Positions 54,051-64,000 of a stretch of 64,000 nucleotides of DNA are shown in pieces. Position numbers and translations under genes: made by a program. Position 1 is the stretch's first letter, and each line of letters begins with the position of its first letter. Origin of the DNA: PALSA-505 sp963762615 (GTDB lineage: Bacteria; Actinomycetota; Actinomycetes; Streptosporangiales; Streptosporangiaceae); contig CAVXLG010000012.1 in assembly GCA_963762615.1 (NCBI GenBank), positions 372,001 through 436,000 on the forward strand, read 5' to 3'. The notes under the pieces were generated by a model, which was given only the letters and a program-made list of their open reading frames with translations, had not been told where the DNA came from and ran no database searches.

Positions 54051-57000
54051 TCACAGCAGGCGGAGCTGGCGGGCGGCACGCGGACGTGGCGGCGGCGGAT
54101 CGGTGCGGACCAGCAGCCGGGGGTCGATCGCGGCCAGGAAGGGCGACGGTCCGGTGGGCCGGGCGGCGCCATGGCGGGCCCTGGTCGCCGCACAGCTGAG
54201 CAGCAGCCGGGAGCGCGCCCGGGTCATGCCGACGAACAGCAGCCGCCGCTCCTCTGCGTCGTCGGGGGCCGTACCGTGATCGGCCCCCGGGATCCACAGC
54301 GGCAGCAGGCCGCGCTCGCAGCCGGCCAGGAAGATCACCTCGAACTCCAGGCCCTTCGCTGCGTGCACGGTGAGCAGTGAGACCGCTTCGGCCCGCGGGT
54401 CAAGCGCGTCAGCCTCCGCGCCGACGGCGATCTCGGTGAGGAAGAGCCGCATGTCGTGGTCGCAGCGATCGGCGAGCTGCCGCAAGACCTCGCCCGCGGC
54501 CCGGATGTCGGCGGCGGCTGCGGGCGCCGCGGCCGCCGCCAGCCGGCGGACGGCGGCGCGCATCCGGTCGGTGACCGTCTGGGCGGGTCCGGCTGCGCCG
54601 CCCGGCGCGTTGCCCGGCAGTTCTGCCGGTGCGCCTCCCGTCGCGGCACCCGGGGCCATGCCGGCGGCAACGGCGGCCGTCGGCGCGGTTCCGGCGGCGG
54701 TCAGGCGCATCTCCCGCACGATGTCGGCGACGCCGGACCGGCGCGCCAGCCGGTCGTGTGAGCGCTTCTGGAACGGCAGCCCGGCTCTGGTGAGCGCCTG
54801 GGTGAGCGGCCCGGCCTGGCTGTCGGTCCGGTACAGCACGGCGATGTCGGCCAGGCCGAGCCCGGCGTGCCCGTGCCCGTCCGCCCGTCCGCTGTCGAGC
54901 GAGTGGAACGAGGCCCCGCCGAGCAGCCGGTCGATCCCGGCCGCGATCCATCCCGCTTCCGCCTGCTCGTCTGGTGCCTCGTGGACGGTGATCACCGGCC
55001 GCGGCTTCGCGGCAGCGGCCGTCGGCGGGCGGGCGGCACGCAAGCTGCGGCCTGGCACCAGGGTGCTGGGAGCCACCGCCTGCAGCGCGGCGGCCACGAT
55101 GCCGGGAGCCGACCGGTAGTTCGTGGTCAGCTGCACCGTGGTGGCGGCCGGAAAATCGGTGCTGAACCGCAGGAAGAAGCTCACGTCGCAGCCGCGGAAA
55201 CCATAGATCGCCTGATCCGGATCCCCGATGACGGTCAGGTCTCCGCCAGCGGCGGGGCCGCCGGTCAGGTGCCGCAGCAGCTCGTACTGCCGCTCGTCGA
55301 TGTCCTGGTACTCATCGACGCTGATGCCCGGCCACCGCTCGCGCAGCGCTGACGCCAGCTCCGGCTCGCGGCGCAGCAGGGCGGCGGGCCGCTCCACCAG
55401 GCTGTCGAAATCAACCAGGCCGCGGGCGGCCAGTGCCGCCGTGACCTCGGCCCGCGTGCCGGGGTCGGTGGCGGCGCGGGCCAGCATCCGCCGGGCGCCA
55501 GCGGGTGACCCGGCGAGATCGGTGGCCACGGCGAGCGTCGTGGCCTCGTCCGCAACGCGGAAGCCCGGGTCGAGCCCGGCAGCCTCATGGTTTTCCCTGA
55601 GGATTTGCAGGCCGAGGCCGTGGAAGGTGGTCACGGTGATCTCACCGGACCGCGGCCCGGCCAGAGCCGCCAGCCGCTCGCGCATCTCCCCCGCGGCCCG
55701 CCGGGTGAACGTGACCGCCAGGCACTGGGCGGGCCGTAGCTGGCCGCGGGAGATCTGGTAGGCGATGCGGTGCGTGAGGGTGCGGGTCTTGCCGGTGCCC
55801 GGTCCGGCCACGATCAGCAGCGGCCCGGGTGCGGTCGCGGCGGCGCGCTGCTGCGGATCCAGCCCGTCGAGCAGCGCGGGCGTGGCGCTGGTGGGGCGCC
55901 CGCGGGCCGCCGGGACCTTCGCCCCGCCGGCCGCCGCAGCCGCGGCCGACCCGCCCGGCGCCAGCCGTTCGGCCATGCTGCTCTCTGGCCGACCGGGGGG
56001 ACCGGGCACCGCCACGTCGAAGAGCGTCCCCGTCGCCTGGAGCTCTCCGGGGCGCATCAGCCTGATGGTGCCGTACTCGCCGTCGAAGCCGGCCTCCCTG
56101 ATCACCTCGCCCCGGCGCAGCCGGGCGATGGCCTCGCCGAGCAGGCCGCCGCCGGTCCTGGTGATCTCGCTGAGCGGGACGCCGGTCAGGATGTCGAGTT
56201 CCGGGCCGAGCGCGGCGACCAGCCTGCCGACCTCGGCGGTGACCTTCTTGCTCTGCGATCCCACCGACATGATCTCCCCGATGATCTCCGGGAGCCTGAG
56301 CAGGTTCGTGCTGGCCGGCGCGCCGGCTGGCCGGTACCCGGCCGGGCGGTCGGCCAGCGCGGCCACCCGGTGCAGCACCCCGACGGTCAATGGCTTATCG
56401 CACTTCGGGCACTGACCGTCGTGATCCCTGGTCTGTTCCGGCTCGAGCCGGATCCCGCATTTGCGGTGACCGTCCAGGTGATACTTGCCCTCTTCCGGAT
56501 AGAACTCCAGCGTGCCGGCCAGGCCGTTGCCGGTTCGCAGCGCATCGGCCATAGCGAAGTAATCCAGGTCGGTGCTAAAGGTCGTCGCTTCCCGGCCGAG
56601 CATCTGCGGAGAGTGCGCGTCGGAGTTACTCACCAGGCGATAGGAGTCGAGCCCGGAGCACATCCAGTTCATCGGCGGATCGGAGGACAAGCCCGTCTCG
56701 ATCGCGAAAACGTTACCGGCGAGATCGGCATAGCACTCAGCCACGCTGTCGAACCCGGATCTTGAGCCGAGCACGGCGAACCAGGGAGTCCACACGTGCG
56801 CCGGTACGAGGTAACAGCCGGGTCCGCCGTTCAGCGTGATCTCCAGCAAGTCGCGGGAGTCAAGGCCGAGGATCGGGCGGCCGTCGGACGCCAGGTTCCC
56901 GATCTTGGAAAGTGCCTTGGTAATACGGTCAGCGGCCTCGAACTCCGGAGCGTAGAGCAGATGATGAACCTTTCTTGTCCGGTCTGCTCGCCGGTAGATG

Positions 57001-57284
57001 GTGGAGATCTCCACCGACAGCATGAATCGGACCGGGCGCGCGCAGCTGGCCGGCGTTTCCCGGCTCAGCCGGTCTTCAAGATCCGGCCGGAGCCGGAACA
57101 GGCCGGGCTCGGCCGGGATGAGAGACTCCTTGAGTTCTTCGGCCCATGCCGGATGCGTGAAGTCGCCAGTCCCGACGACGGTAATCCCCTTCCGCCGCGC
57201 CCACCAGGCAAGATGCGGTATGTCGCAGTCCTTGCTGCAGGCTCGGGAGAACCTGGAGTGGATGTGCAGATCTGCGTGGAACAT
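54051..57284 (-). CDS. EndoQ-like PHP nuclease fused to UvrD-type SF1 helicase
   Basis: 1077 residues. Residues 1 to about 430 are a PHP phosphoesterase of the endonuclease Q family: FHADLHIHSRFSRACSKDCD, VVGTGDFTHPAWAEEL, VEISTIYRRADRTRKVHHLL, VPAHVWTPWFAVLGSRSGFD, YRLVSNSDAHSPQMLGREAT, and a zinc motif (CGIRLEPEQ, then CPKCDKPLTVGVLHRVAALA). A Gly/Ala linker leads to a complete SF1A helicase (about 470-1077): Walker A AGPGTGKTRTLTHRIA, motif II ISVDEYQDIDERQYELL, motif III VIGDPDQAIYGFRG, motif IV LTTNYRSAPGI, motif V VHAAKGLEFEVIFLAGCERG, motif VI RRLLFVGMTRARSRLLLS. EndoQ nicks 5' of deaminated bases and abasic sites; the fused helicase could unwind the nicked strand. Intact, standalone gene. 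Confidence 0.88.
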   Translation of the reverse strand: MFHADLHIHSRFSRACSKDCDIPHLAWWARRKGITVVGTGDFTHPAWAEELKESLIPAEPGLFRLRPDLEDRLSRETPASCARPVRFMLSVEISTIYRRADRTRKVHHLLYAPEFEAADRITKALSKIGNLASDGRPILGLDSRDLLEITLNGGPGCYLVPAHVWTPWFAVLGSRSGFDSVAECYADLAGNVFAIETGLSSDPPMNWMCSGLDSYRLVSNSDAHSPQMLGREATTFSTDLDYFAMADALRTGNGLAGTLEFYPEEGKYHLDGHRKCGIRLEPEQTRDHDGQCPKCDKPLTVGVLHRVAALADRPAGYRPAGAPASTNLLRLPEIIGEIMSVGSQSKKVTAEVGRLVAALGPELDILTGVPLSEITRTGGGLLGEAIARLRRGEVIREAGFDGEYGTIRLMRPGELQATGTLFDVAVPGPPGRPESSMAERLAPGGSAAAAAAGGAKVPAARGRPTSATPALLDGLDPQQRAAATAPGPLLIVAGPGTGKTRTLTHRIAYQISRGQLRPAQCLAVTFTRRAAGEMRERLAALAGPRSGEITVTTFHGLGLQILRENHEAAGLDPGFRVADEATTLAVATDLAGSPAGARRMLARAATDPGTRAEVTAALAARGLVDFDSLVERPAALLRREPELASALRERWPGISVDEYQDIDERQYELLRHLTGGPAAGGDLTVIGDPDQAIYGFRGCDVSFFLRFSTDFPAATTVQLTTNYRSAPGIVAAALQAVAPSTLVPGRSLRAARPPTAAAAKPRPVITVHEAPDEQAEAGWIAAGIDRLLGGASFHSLDSGRADGHGHAGLGLADIAVLYRTDSQAGPLTQALTRAGLPFQKRSHDRLARRSGVADIVREMRLTAAGTAPTAAVAAGMAPGAATGGAPAELPGNAPGGAAGPAQTVTDRMRAAVRRLAAAAAPAAAADIRAAGEVLRQLADRCDHDMRLFLTEIAVGAEADALDPRAEAVSLLTVHAAKGLEFEVIFLAGCERGLLPLWIPGADHGTAPDDAEERRLLFVGMTRARSRLLLSCAATRARHGAARPTGPSPFLAAIDPRLLVRTDPPPPRPRAARQLRLL

Positions 57285-57516
57285 GCCGCCATCGCTCAGT
57301 TATGCCGCCGGAAGGGAACTGCCGCTGCCTGATCCTGTCATGTGCCGGCTGCTCCTGACCGGTGACCGCGCCGTTTGGGCCGTGCGTCACAATGGCTGAA
57401 CGGTGGCGCCAGCCACGCTGCAGTCTAAAGGCAGAAGGCGGGTGCTGCTGCGGCCGGCCTAAGCTGGACGGTAAGTCGCCGGGCAACTGACGGGAACAGG
57501 CGGGAAGGAGCGCGGC

Positions 57517-57765
57517 ATGTTGCAGGATCTGGGCGTACTCACGCCATCGCTGGTCGTATGCGTCGCCTTCCTCGCCGGAGTGTTCGTCCTGCTACGCCGC
57601 GAGATGGCGCCGAGACGGCGCGACCGGGAAGCCAACCAGCCGCCGGCTGATATGTCCGACGGCGAGATTTCTGAACTTGAAGATGACGGGCTGAGCGCTA
57701 CATCTGACTACGAAGAGACGGCAGATCCACAGACAGGAAGGCGTTCGCGGGACTACCCTCGATAG
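57517..57765 (+). CDS. Small single-pass membrane protein
   Basis: 82 residues with ribosome site gggaaggag. One membrane helix (LTPSLVVCVAFLAGVFVLLR) is followed by a basic anchor (REMAPRRRDREA) and an acidic cytosolic tail (DGEISELEDDGLSATSDYEE). The family is not recognised. The start and stop are clear and the composition is protein-like. Confidence 0.65.
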   Translation: MLQDLGVLTPSLVVCVAFLAGVFVLLRREMAPRRRDREANQPPADMSDGEISELEDDGLSATSDYEETADPQTGRRSRDYPR

Positions 57766-57886
57766 GCCGCCTTGCCGGTTTCATGTAGGCGTATCGAGAC
57801 ATCGATTACGGAGAGTTACGACAATCTTCCGCACCGCTCGCCTCGCCTTGCAACGGCGCGTCATACTCGATTCAGTACGCTACGAA

Positions 57887-57914
57887 TTGTCAAAGTGAAC
57901 TGACCGGGTATATG
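57887..57914 (+). promoter_or_regulatory. Probable lsr2 promoter
   Basis: TTGTCA (57,887-57,892) and TATATG (57,909-57,914) with a 16-bp spacer lie in an AT-rich island 46 bp before the lsr2 ATG. The surrounding AT-rich DNA could also be an autoregulatory Lsr2 site. Confidence 0.45.
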
Positions 57915-57959
57915 TTTGCTGCCTAAATATCCTTACCCCAGCGGAAGGGCTGGCACCCC

Positions 57960-58292
57960 ATGGCACAGAAGGTGAAGGTGACGGTCGTCTGCGACCTTCC
58001 CCACGATGGCGAGGTCGAGGGTCAGGAGACGGTTCAGTTCTCCTTTGACGGCACCGCTTATGAGATCGACGTGTGCTCCAAGCATGCCAAGGAACTACGC
58101 GAGAAGGTTGGCCAGTACGCGGATCATGCGCGCAAGGCAAGTGGCGGCGGACGCCGCCGCCGGTCGCGCACCGGGCCCGGCCGCGAGCGCAGCGGGGAAA
58201 TCAGGGCGTGGGCGAAGCAGCGCGGATACAAGGTGAGCGAGCGCGGGCGCATTCCGGCCACGATCATTCAGGAGTACGAAGCCTCGCACTAG
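57960..58292 (+). CDS. lsr2: Lsr2 nucleoid-associated protein
   Basis: 110 residues. The N-terminal dimerisation domain reads MAQKVKVTVVCDLPHDGEVE, then VQFSFDGTAYEIDVCSKHAK. A basic linker follows (GGGRRRRSRTGPGRERSGEI), then the C-terminal AT-hook-like DNA-binding domain with the RGR core (RAWAKQRGYKVSERGRIPAT). It silences AT-rich foreign DNA, which is relevant to the lower-GC island in this window. Located next to clpC, as in other actinomycetes. Confidence 0.96.
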   Translation: MAQKVKVTVVCDLPHDGEVEGQETVQFSFDGTAYEIDVCSKHAKELREKVGQYADHARKASGGGRRRRSRTGPGRERSGEIRAWAKQRGYKVSERGRIPATIIQEYEASH

Positions 58293-58664
58293 GACCGGAG
58301 CAGGGCGACCGCTCGCCGGGGCGGGACGCTCGCAGCCCGCGGTAGCCGCTGCGCCTTGGCCGGTGAACGATGACCTCATCCGGGCATCGGCGGCCGGCCC
58401 GGGCCTGCGGCGGCCAGGCTGGCGTGATGTTCTTGCGGCTGCTGCGCGGCCCGCTGCCCGAGTGGCAGCGGGCCGTTCGCTTGCGGCGTACTCGGAACAC
58501 CTGCCCCCCCTCACAGAGTTGGATGGGATGAAGGCCCTCTGCCGGGGGAACGTCTTCAGCGTGCGATGTGCGCGGACGGCGTAGCCCGGGCACGCGGCTA
58601 GCATGCGGGAGGAACGAGGCCGGACATCCCGGGTCTCCGCCGACCGCTCTGTGAGGAGCGCGAG
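58293..58664. other. Intergenic region between lsr2 and clpC
   Basis: No supported gene. Holds a terminator-like hairpin (listed separately) and, towards the right, the clpC leader with TAGCAT (near 58,600) as a possible -10 element. Confidence 0.4.
58447..58475 (+). terminator. GC-rich hairpin after lsr2
   Basis: CGGCCCGCTGCC-cgagt-GGCAGCGGGCCG: 12 perfect pairs and a 5-base loop, about 155 bp after the lsr2 stop. No clear U tract, as is common for actinomycete terminators. Confidence 0.55.
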
Positions 58665-61229
<2,565 letters not shown>

Positions 61230-61247
61230 GGCCACGGTCGCTCAGCG

Positions 61248-61281
61248 ATGAAACGGGCCGCCCGCGGGCGGCCCGTTTCAT
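61248..61281. terminator. 34-bp perfect palindrome, bidirectional terminator
   Basis: ATGAAACGGGCCGCCC followed by its exact reverse complement around a central GCGC-type core. It can form a very stable hairpin on either strand and lies 19 bp after the clpC stop. Confidence 0.8.
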
Positions 61282-61492
61282 TTGCGTGCGGTCGGCGCCC
61301 GGGGACGCCTGAGGGCACCCACCCCTGCCCCCCGGTCTGCCGGGATCGCCGTCTCATTCTCCGTGCGATCACGCCCGGGGGAACCCCTGAGGGCACCCGC
61401 CCGGACGCCCGGCTGCCGGCGTCACCGAACGCCGGGCCGCCCGAGCCGGCGCCGGAGTCGGCGCCCCAGGCAGCGCGGCAGGCGGCAGGGTC

Positions 61493-61575
61493 GCGAATCG
61501 ACCGGCGAGGCCGCGAATCGGCGGGGAAGGCCGCGAATCGGCGGGGAAGGCCGCGAATCGACCGGGATAGCCTCA
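61493..61575 (+). repeat. 20-bp tandem repeat, four copies
   Basis: The unit gcgaatcg(g/a)c(g/c)ggg(a/c)a(g)gcc is repeated four times beyond the 3' end of mutY. Together with the gccgggcagggagaac repeats inside the mutY end (61,617-61,665) it forms a repeat-rich segment. Confidence 0.85.
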
Positions 61576-61610
61576 CAGGCGCCGAGCAGGGAGAAGACCG
61601 GCATAGCCTC

Positions 61611-62504
61611 TCAGGCGCCGGGCAGGGAGAACTTGTCGCCGGGCAGGGAGAACGTACCGCCGGGCAGCGGGTCGGCCAGGCCGTCGGCGACCAGGCCGTC
61701 CAGGGCTCGCGTCCGCTGCGGGGGATCGGGCCAGGCGCGGGCCAGCTCGCCGACGGTCACCGGCCCGCTTGCCTCACGCAGGACGGCCAGCAGGGCGCCG
61801 CGGCACTGGCGGTCGGTGCCGGCGTAGCGCTGCCCGGTCCGCCGCGCCGGGGCCCGGGGCTGTCCGGCCAGCCGCCACGAGCAGTCGGCAGCCACCGGGC
61901 ACTGCGCGCAGCGCGGCCGGGCGGCCGTGCATACGAGCGCGCCGAGCTCCATCAGCGCCACCGACCACCGGGACGCCACGCCCGGGTCGGCGGGCAGCAG
62001 CGACTCGGCCAGCCGTACCTCGGCGACCGACAGCTGAGCAGGCGGGAACTGGGCGCCGGTGACCAGGCGGGCGAGCACCCGGCGGACGTTGGTGTCGAGC
62101 ACCGCGTGCCGCTGGCCGAACGCGAAGCTGGCCACCGCGGCCGCCGTGTAGCGGCCGATGCCCGGGAGGTCGAGCAGGTCCGCGTGCCGGGCCGGCACCT
62201 CGCCGCCGTGCTGCCGGGCCAGGATGCGCGCGGTGGCGTGCAGCCGGAGCGCGCGCCGCGGGTAACCGAGCCGGCCCCACTGCCGGACCGCCTCGCCGGC
62301 CGGGGCCTCGGCCAGCGCGGCGGGGGTCGGCCAGCGTTCCAGCCAGGCCCGGTAGGCAGGCAGCACCCGGGCCACCGGCGTCTGCTGGAGCATGACCTCG
62401 CTGACCAGCACGGCCCACGGGGACGCGCCGGGCCGGCGCCACGGCAGGTCCCGGCGGTGCCCGGAATACCAGGACAGGACGGCCTGGTGGTGCTGATCCG
62501 TCAT
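61611..62504 (-). CDS. mutY: Adenine DNA glycosylase MutY
   Basis: 297 residues from ATG 62,504. Catalytic Glu in SEVMLQQTPVARV, HhH motif LDLPGIGRYTAAAVASFAFG, catalytic Asp in AVLDTNVRRVLARL, and the iron-sulfur loop C-x6-C-x2-C-x5-C (CTAARPRCAQCPVAADC). It removes adenine opposite 8-oxoguanine. The protein ends in small repeats (GGTFSLPGDKFSLPGA) that arise from tandem DNA repeats, and the usual C-terminal NUDIX-like domain is short or absent, as in other actinomycete MutY. Confidence 0.93.
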   Translation of the reverse strand: MTDQHHQAVLSWYSGHRRDLPWRRPGASPWAVLVSEVMLQQTPVARVLPAYRAWLERWPTPAALAEAPAGEAVRQWGRLGYPRRALRLHATARILARQHGGEVPARHADLLDLPGIGRYTAAAVASFAFGQRHAVLDTNVRRVLARLVTGAQFPPAQLSVAEVRLAESLLPADPGVASRWSVALMELGALVCTAARPRCAQCPVAADCSWRLAGQPRAPARRTGQRYAGTDRQCRGALLAVLREASGPVTVGELARAWPDPPQRTRALDGLVADGLADPLPGGTFSLPGDKFSLPGA

Positions 62505-62609
62505 GACAGGGCCGATCGTCGCATCTCTCGTGCACGGTATCTCCGCGACCGGTCCCGGCCGCCGGCGGGTCGCCGCGATTAACGGCTGCTGACGCTGCAT
62601 ACTGCCACC

Positions 62610-62728
62610 ATGGATCCGATTACTTCCGGTAACCGGAGCCGATCGGGTGATCCGGATGCCTGAGCCGGCCTGGTGATCCCGATGTCTACTGGCGCCGGAG
62701 GTTTTTCGCCCTCGCGGCCGGCCTCGCC
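62610..62728 (+). pseudogene. Displaced N-terminus of the following gene
   Basis: ATG 62,610 opens MDPITSGNRSRSGDPDA and stops at 62,661. The frame of the next gene contains, just upstream of its first start codon, DPDVYWRRRFFALAAGLAVL, which is a basic anchor plus membrane helix. Joining GDPD to GDPDVYW gives a normal start. ggtgatcc(g/c)gatg occurs twice, 26 bp apart (62,646 and 62,672), so a 26-bp insertion explains the frame change. Confidence 0.5.
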
Positions 62729-63373
62729 GTGCTCGGCCTGCTCGCGTGGGCGGTGACCGGCGCCTCATCGGCCCGTCCGGAGGCCGCGACCTCGCCGCTG
62801 CACAGCCACTCCCCGCGGCCAGCCACCTCGTCCCCGGGCCTATCGCCGACCCCGTACGCCAGCAGCACCTCGCCCAGCCCGTCGGCTTCCAGCCCGTCGC
62901 CGAGCCCGTCGCCGACCGGCACGCCGCGGCACCACGCGCATGGCAGGAAGCCGGCCAGTCACGCCGCCGCCAAGCACCGCGGCAGCGACTGCCCACCCGC
63001 CGACGTGGTGGTCAGCATGACCGCCAGCGGCAACAGCTTCGCCGGCACGGCGCGCCCGGAGTTCGTCGTCAGCGTGGTCTCCACGGACAGCCGGACGTGC
63101 ACGGTGAATACGGGCACCCGGCATCTGACCCTGCTGATCGAGTCGGGCGGCGTCAGAGTCTGGAACTCGGCTGACTGCGCCGGTAAGTCCAAGGCGTCGG
63201 TGGTCTCGAAGCTGCCGCGCGGCGTGCCCTTGCAGCACAACTTCTGGTGGAACCGGCGGCTCTCGGCTCCCGGCTGCCAGGCGCCGGGCAGTGAGGCCAG
63301 GCCGGGAACCTACACGGCGACCGCATCCGACGGGCGGCTGCACAGCCACACCCTGGTCTTCGTGCTCCGCTGA
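62729..63373 (+). CDS. Membrane-anchored extracytoplasmic protein, unknown function
   Basis: As read, the first start is GTG 62,729 (214 residues), which cuts the membrane helix in half; the natural start is probably ATG 62,610 (see preceding entry). After the helix a Ser/Pro/Thr linker (SPSPSASSPSPSPSPTGTP) leads to a compact beta-rich domain with four cysteines (GSDCPPADV, SRTCTVNTG, SADCAGKS, APGCQAPGS) ending in GTYTATASDGRLHSHTLVFV. This resembles an extracellular immunoglobulin-like adhesion or binding module. It lies between mutY and radA, where relatives carry disA. Confidence 0.7.
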   Translation: MLGLLAWAVTGASSARPEAATSPLHSHSPRPATSSPGLSPTPYASSTSPSPSASSPSPSPSPTGTPRHHAHGRKPASHAAAKHRGSDCPPADVVVSMTASGNSFAGTARPEFVVSVVSTDSRTCTVNTGTRHLTLLIESGGVRVWNSADCAGKSKASVVSKLPRGVPLQHNFWWNRRLSAPGCQAPGSEARPGTYTATASDGRLHSHTLVFVLR

Positions 63374-63423
63374 TCCGGTGATCGGGTGATCCGGTAAGGC
63401 GCTGAGAAGGTGAGCCGCCGGCC

Positions 63424-64000
63424 TCAGCCGATCCGCGCACCGCATTCGCCGAGGGCCACGGCGATCGCCGCCGAGACGTCGGCGACCTCCCGGATCTCCA
63501 TCGGCTCGCCCGGCGGGCCCTGGTCCGGGGCGTCCTGGGCAGGCGGCAGGGCGCCCGAGGCGGTCGGCACGATGGCGCGCCGGAAGCCGAGCCGCTGCGC
63601 CTCGGCTACCCGCCGGGCCAGGCCGGGTACCCGGCGTATCTCGCCGGCCAGCCCCACTTCGCCGATGGCCACCACATCGCCCGGGACGCTCAGGCTGACG
63701 GTGCTGCTCGCGATGGCCAGCGCGACCGACAGATCCACGGCGGGCTCGCTGAGCCTGACCCCGCCCACCGTGGCCGCGTAGACCTCCTGCCCGCTCAGCT
63801 TCAGTCCGGTCCTGCGCTTCAGCACGGCGACCAGCATCCCCAGCCGGGCCGCGTCAAGGCCGGAGGTCACCCGGCGCGGGATCTCGGCCTGGGTGTACCC
63901 GACGAGCGCCTGAACCTCGGCCAGCAGGGCACGTCGGCCCTCCAGCGCAACTGTCACGCAGGTGCCGGGCACCGGCTCGGTACGCTGCGACAGGAACAGG
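63424..64000 (-). CDS. radA: DNA repair protein RadA, C-terminal part
   Basis: About 190 residues of the Lon-protease-like C-terminal domain; the gene continues beyond the window's right edge. Features: TEPVPGTCVTVALEGRRALL, AEVQALVGYTQAEIPRRVTS, GLDAARLGMLVAVLKRRTGL, YAATVGGVRLSEPAVDLSVA, GDVVAIGEVGLAGEIRRVPG, and EAQRLGFRRAIVPTASG. RadA helps branch migration in recombination. The ATPase domain is not in view. Confidence 0.93.
   Translation of the reverse strand, partial: LFLSQRTEPVPGTCVTVALEGRRALLAEVQALVGYTQAEIPRRVTSGLDAARLGMLVAVLKRRTGLKLSGQEVYAATVGGVRLSEPAVDLSVALAIASSTVSLSVPGDVVAIGEVGLAGEIRRVPGLARRVAEAQRLGFRRAIVPTASGALPPAQDAPDQGPPGEPMEIREVADVSAAIAVALGECGARIG

Larger units (their letters stand above)
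61230..61610. other. Intergenic region with terminator and short repeats
   Basis: Between convergent clpC and mutY. Contains a 34-bp palindrome, two copies of the block cctgagggcaccc (about 61,308 and 61,387), and a 20-bp tandem array; no gene. Confidence 0.6.

Overview
The window is high-GC DNA from an actinomycete. Gene content and order match the conserved core of Streptomyces, Streptosporangiales and mycobacteria: class A PBP - WhiB - paired ArsA-like ATPases; tilS-hpt-ftsH-folE; folP-folB-folK-DUF3180-DUF2520-panC-coaX-lysS; lsr2-clpC; mutY...radA. A Streptosporangiales-like lineage is a reasonable guess; species level cannot be read from the sequence.

Left part (1-19,123) is a mobile island at a tRNA-Pro(CGG) gene on the minus strand (19,047-19,123). 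A 61-bp direct repeat of the tRNA 3' half (3,352-3,412 and 19,032-19,092) bounds an AICE-type element of about 15.7 kb. Its layout is that of pSAM2-like elements: GntR repressor, HTH/repeat regulator and 2H phosphoesterase leftwards; Pra-like activator, small proteins, TraB/FtsK translocase, zinc-ribbon protein, replication initiator, excisionase and tyrosine integrase rightwards. Cargo at its left end includes a secreted S33 peptidase, a membrane protein and a decayed secreted repeat protein. Immediately left of the 3,352 repeat is a second, different integrase (2,156-3,301), so two integrative elements are stacked in tandem at one tRNA. Most transfer and replication genes of the inner element carry single-base frameshifts, while both integrases, the excisionase and the peptidase are intact.

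The chromosomal part (19,140-64,000) runs through: metallophosphoesterase and GatB/YqeY protein; PBP, WhiB (WblA/WhiB4 type) and two ArsA-like ATPases; a band-7 protein; RidA, NUDIX and metallo-beta-lactamase-fold proteins; a Crp regulator and an NlpC/P60 hydrolase; an NRAMP-family transporter behind an M-box Mg2+ riboswitch; pyrophosphatase, D-Ala-D-Ala carboxypeptidase, DUF2342 metalloprotease, tilS, hpt, ftsH; folate genes (folE, folP, folB, folK) with a lysyl-phosphatidylglycerol synthase-like protein; pantothenate/CoA genes (panC, coaX); lysS; a second NlpC/P60 gene behind a probable c-di-AMP (ydaO-type) riboswitch; an N-acetyltransferase; a 1077-residue fusion of an EndoQ-like PHP nuclease with a UvrD-type helicase; lsr2; clpC; mutY; and the C-terminal part of radA at the window edge.

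The most striking items are the EndoQ-UvrD fusion, the M-box-controlled NRAMP protein with altered metal-site motifs plus an upstream ORF, an in-frame amber codon in clpC, the tandem elements at tRNA-Pro, and many 20-90 bp imperfect tandem duplications at gene ends and between genes, one of which duplicates a translation start. Several chromosomal genes (folE, the 62.7-kb membrane-anchored gene) also show start-region frameshifts, so part of the frame damage may be assembly error; this should be settled with raw reads.
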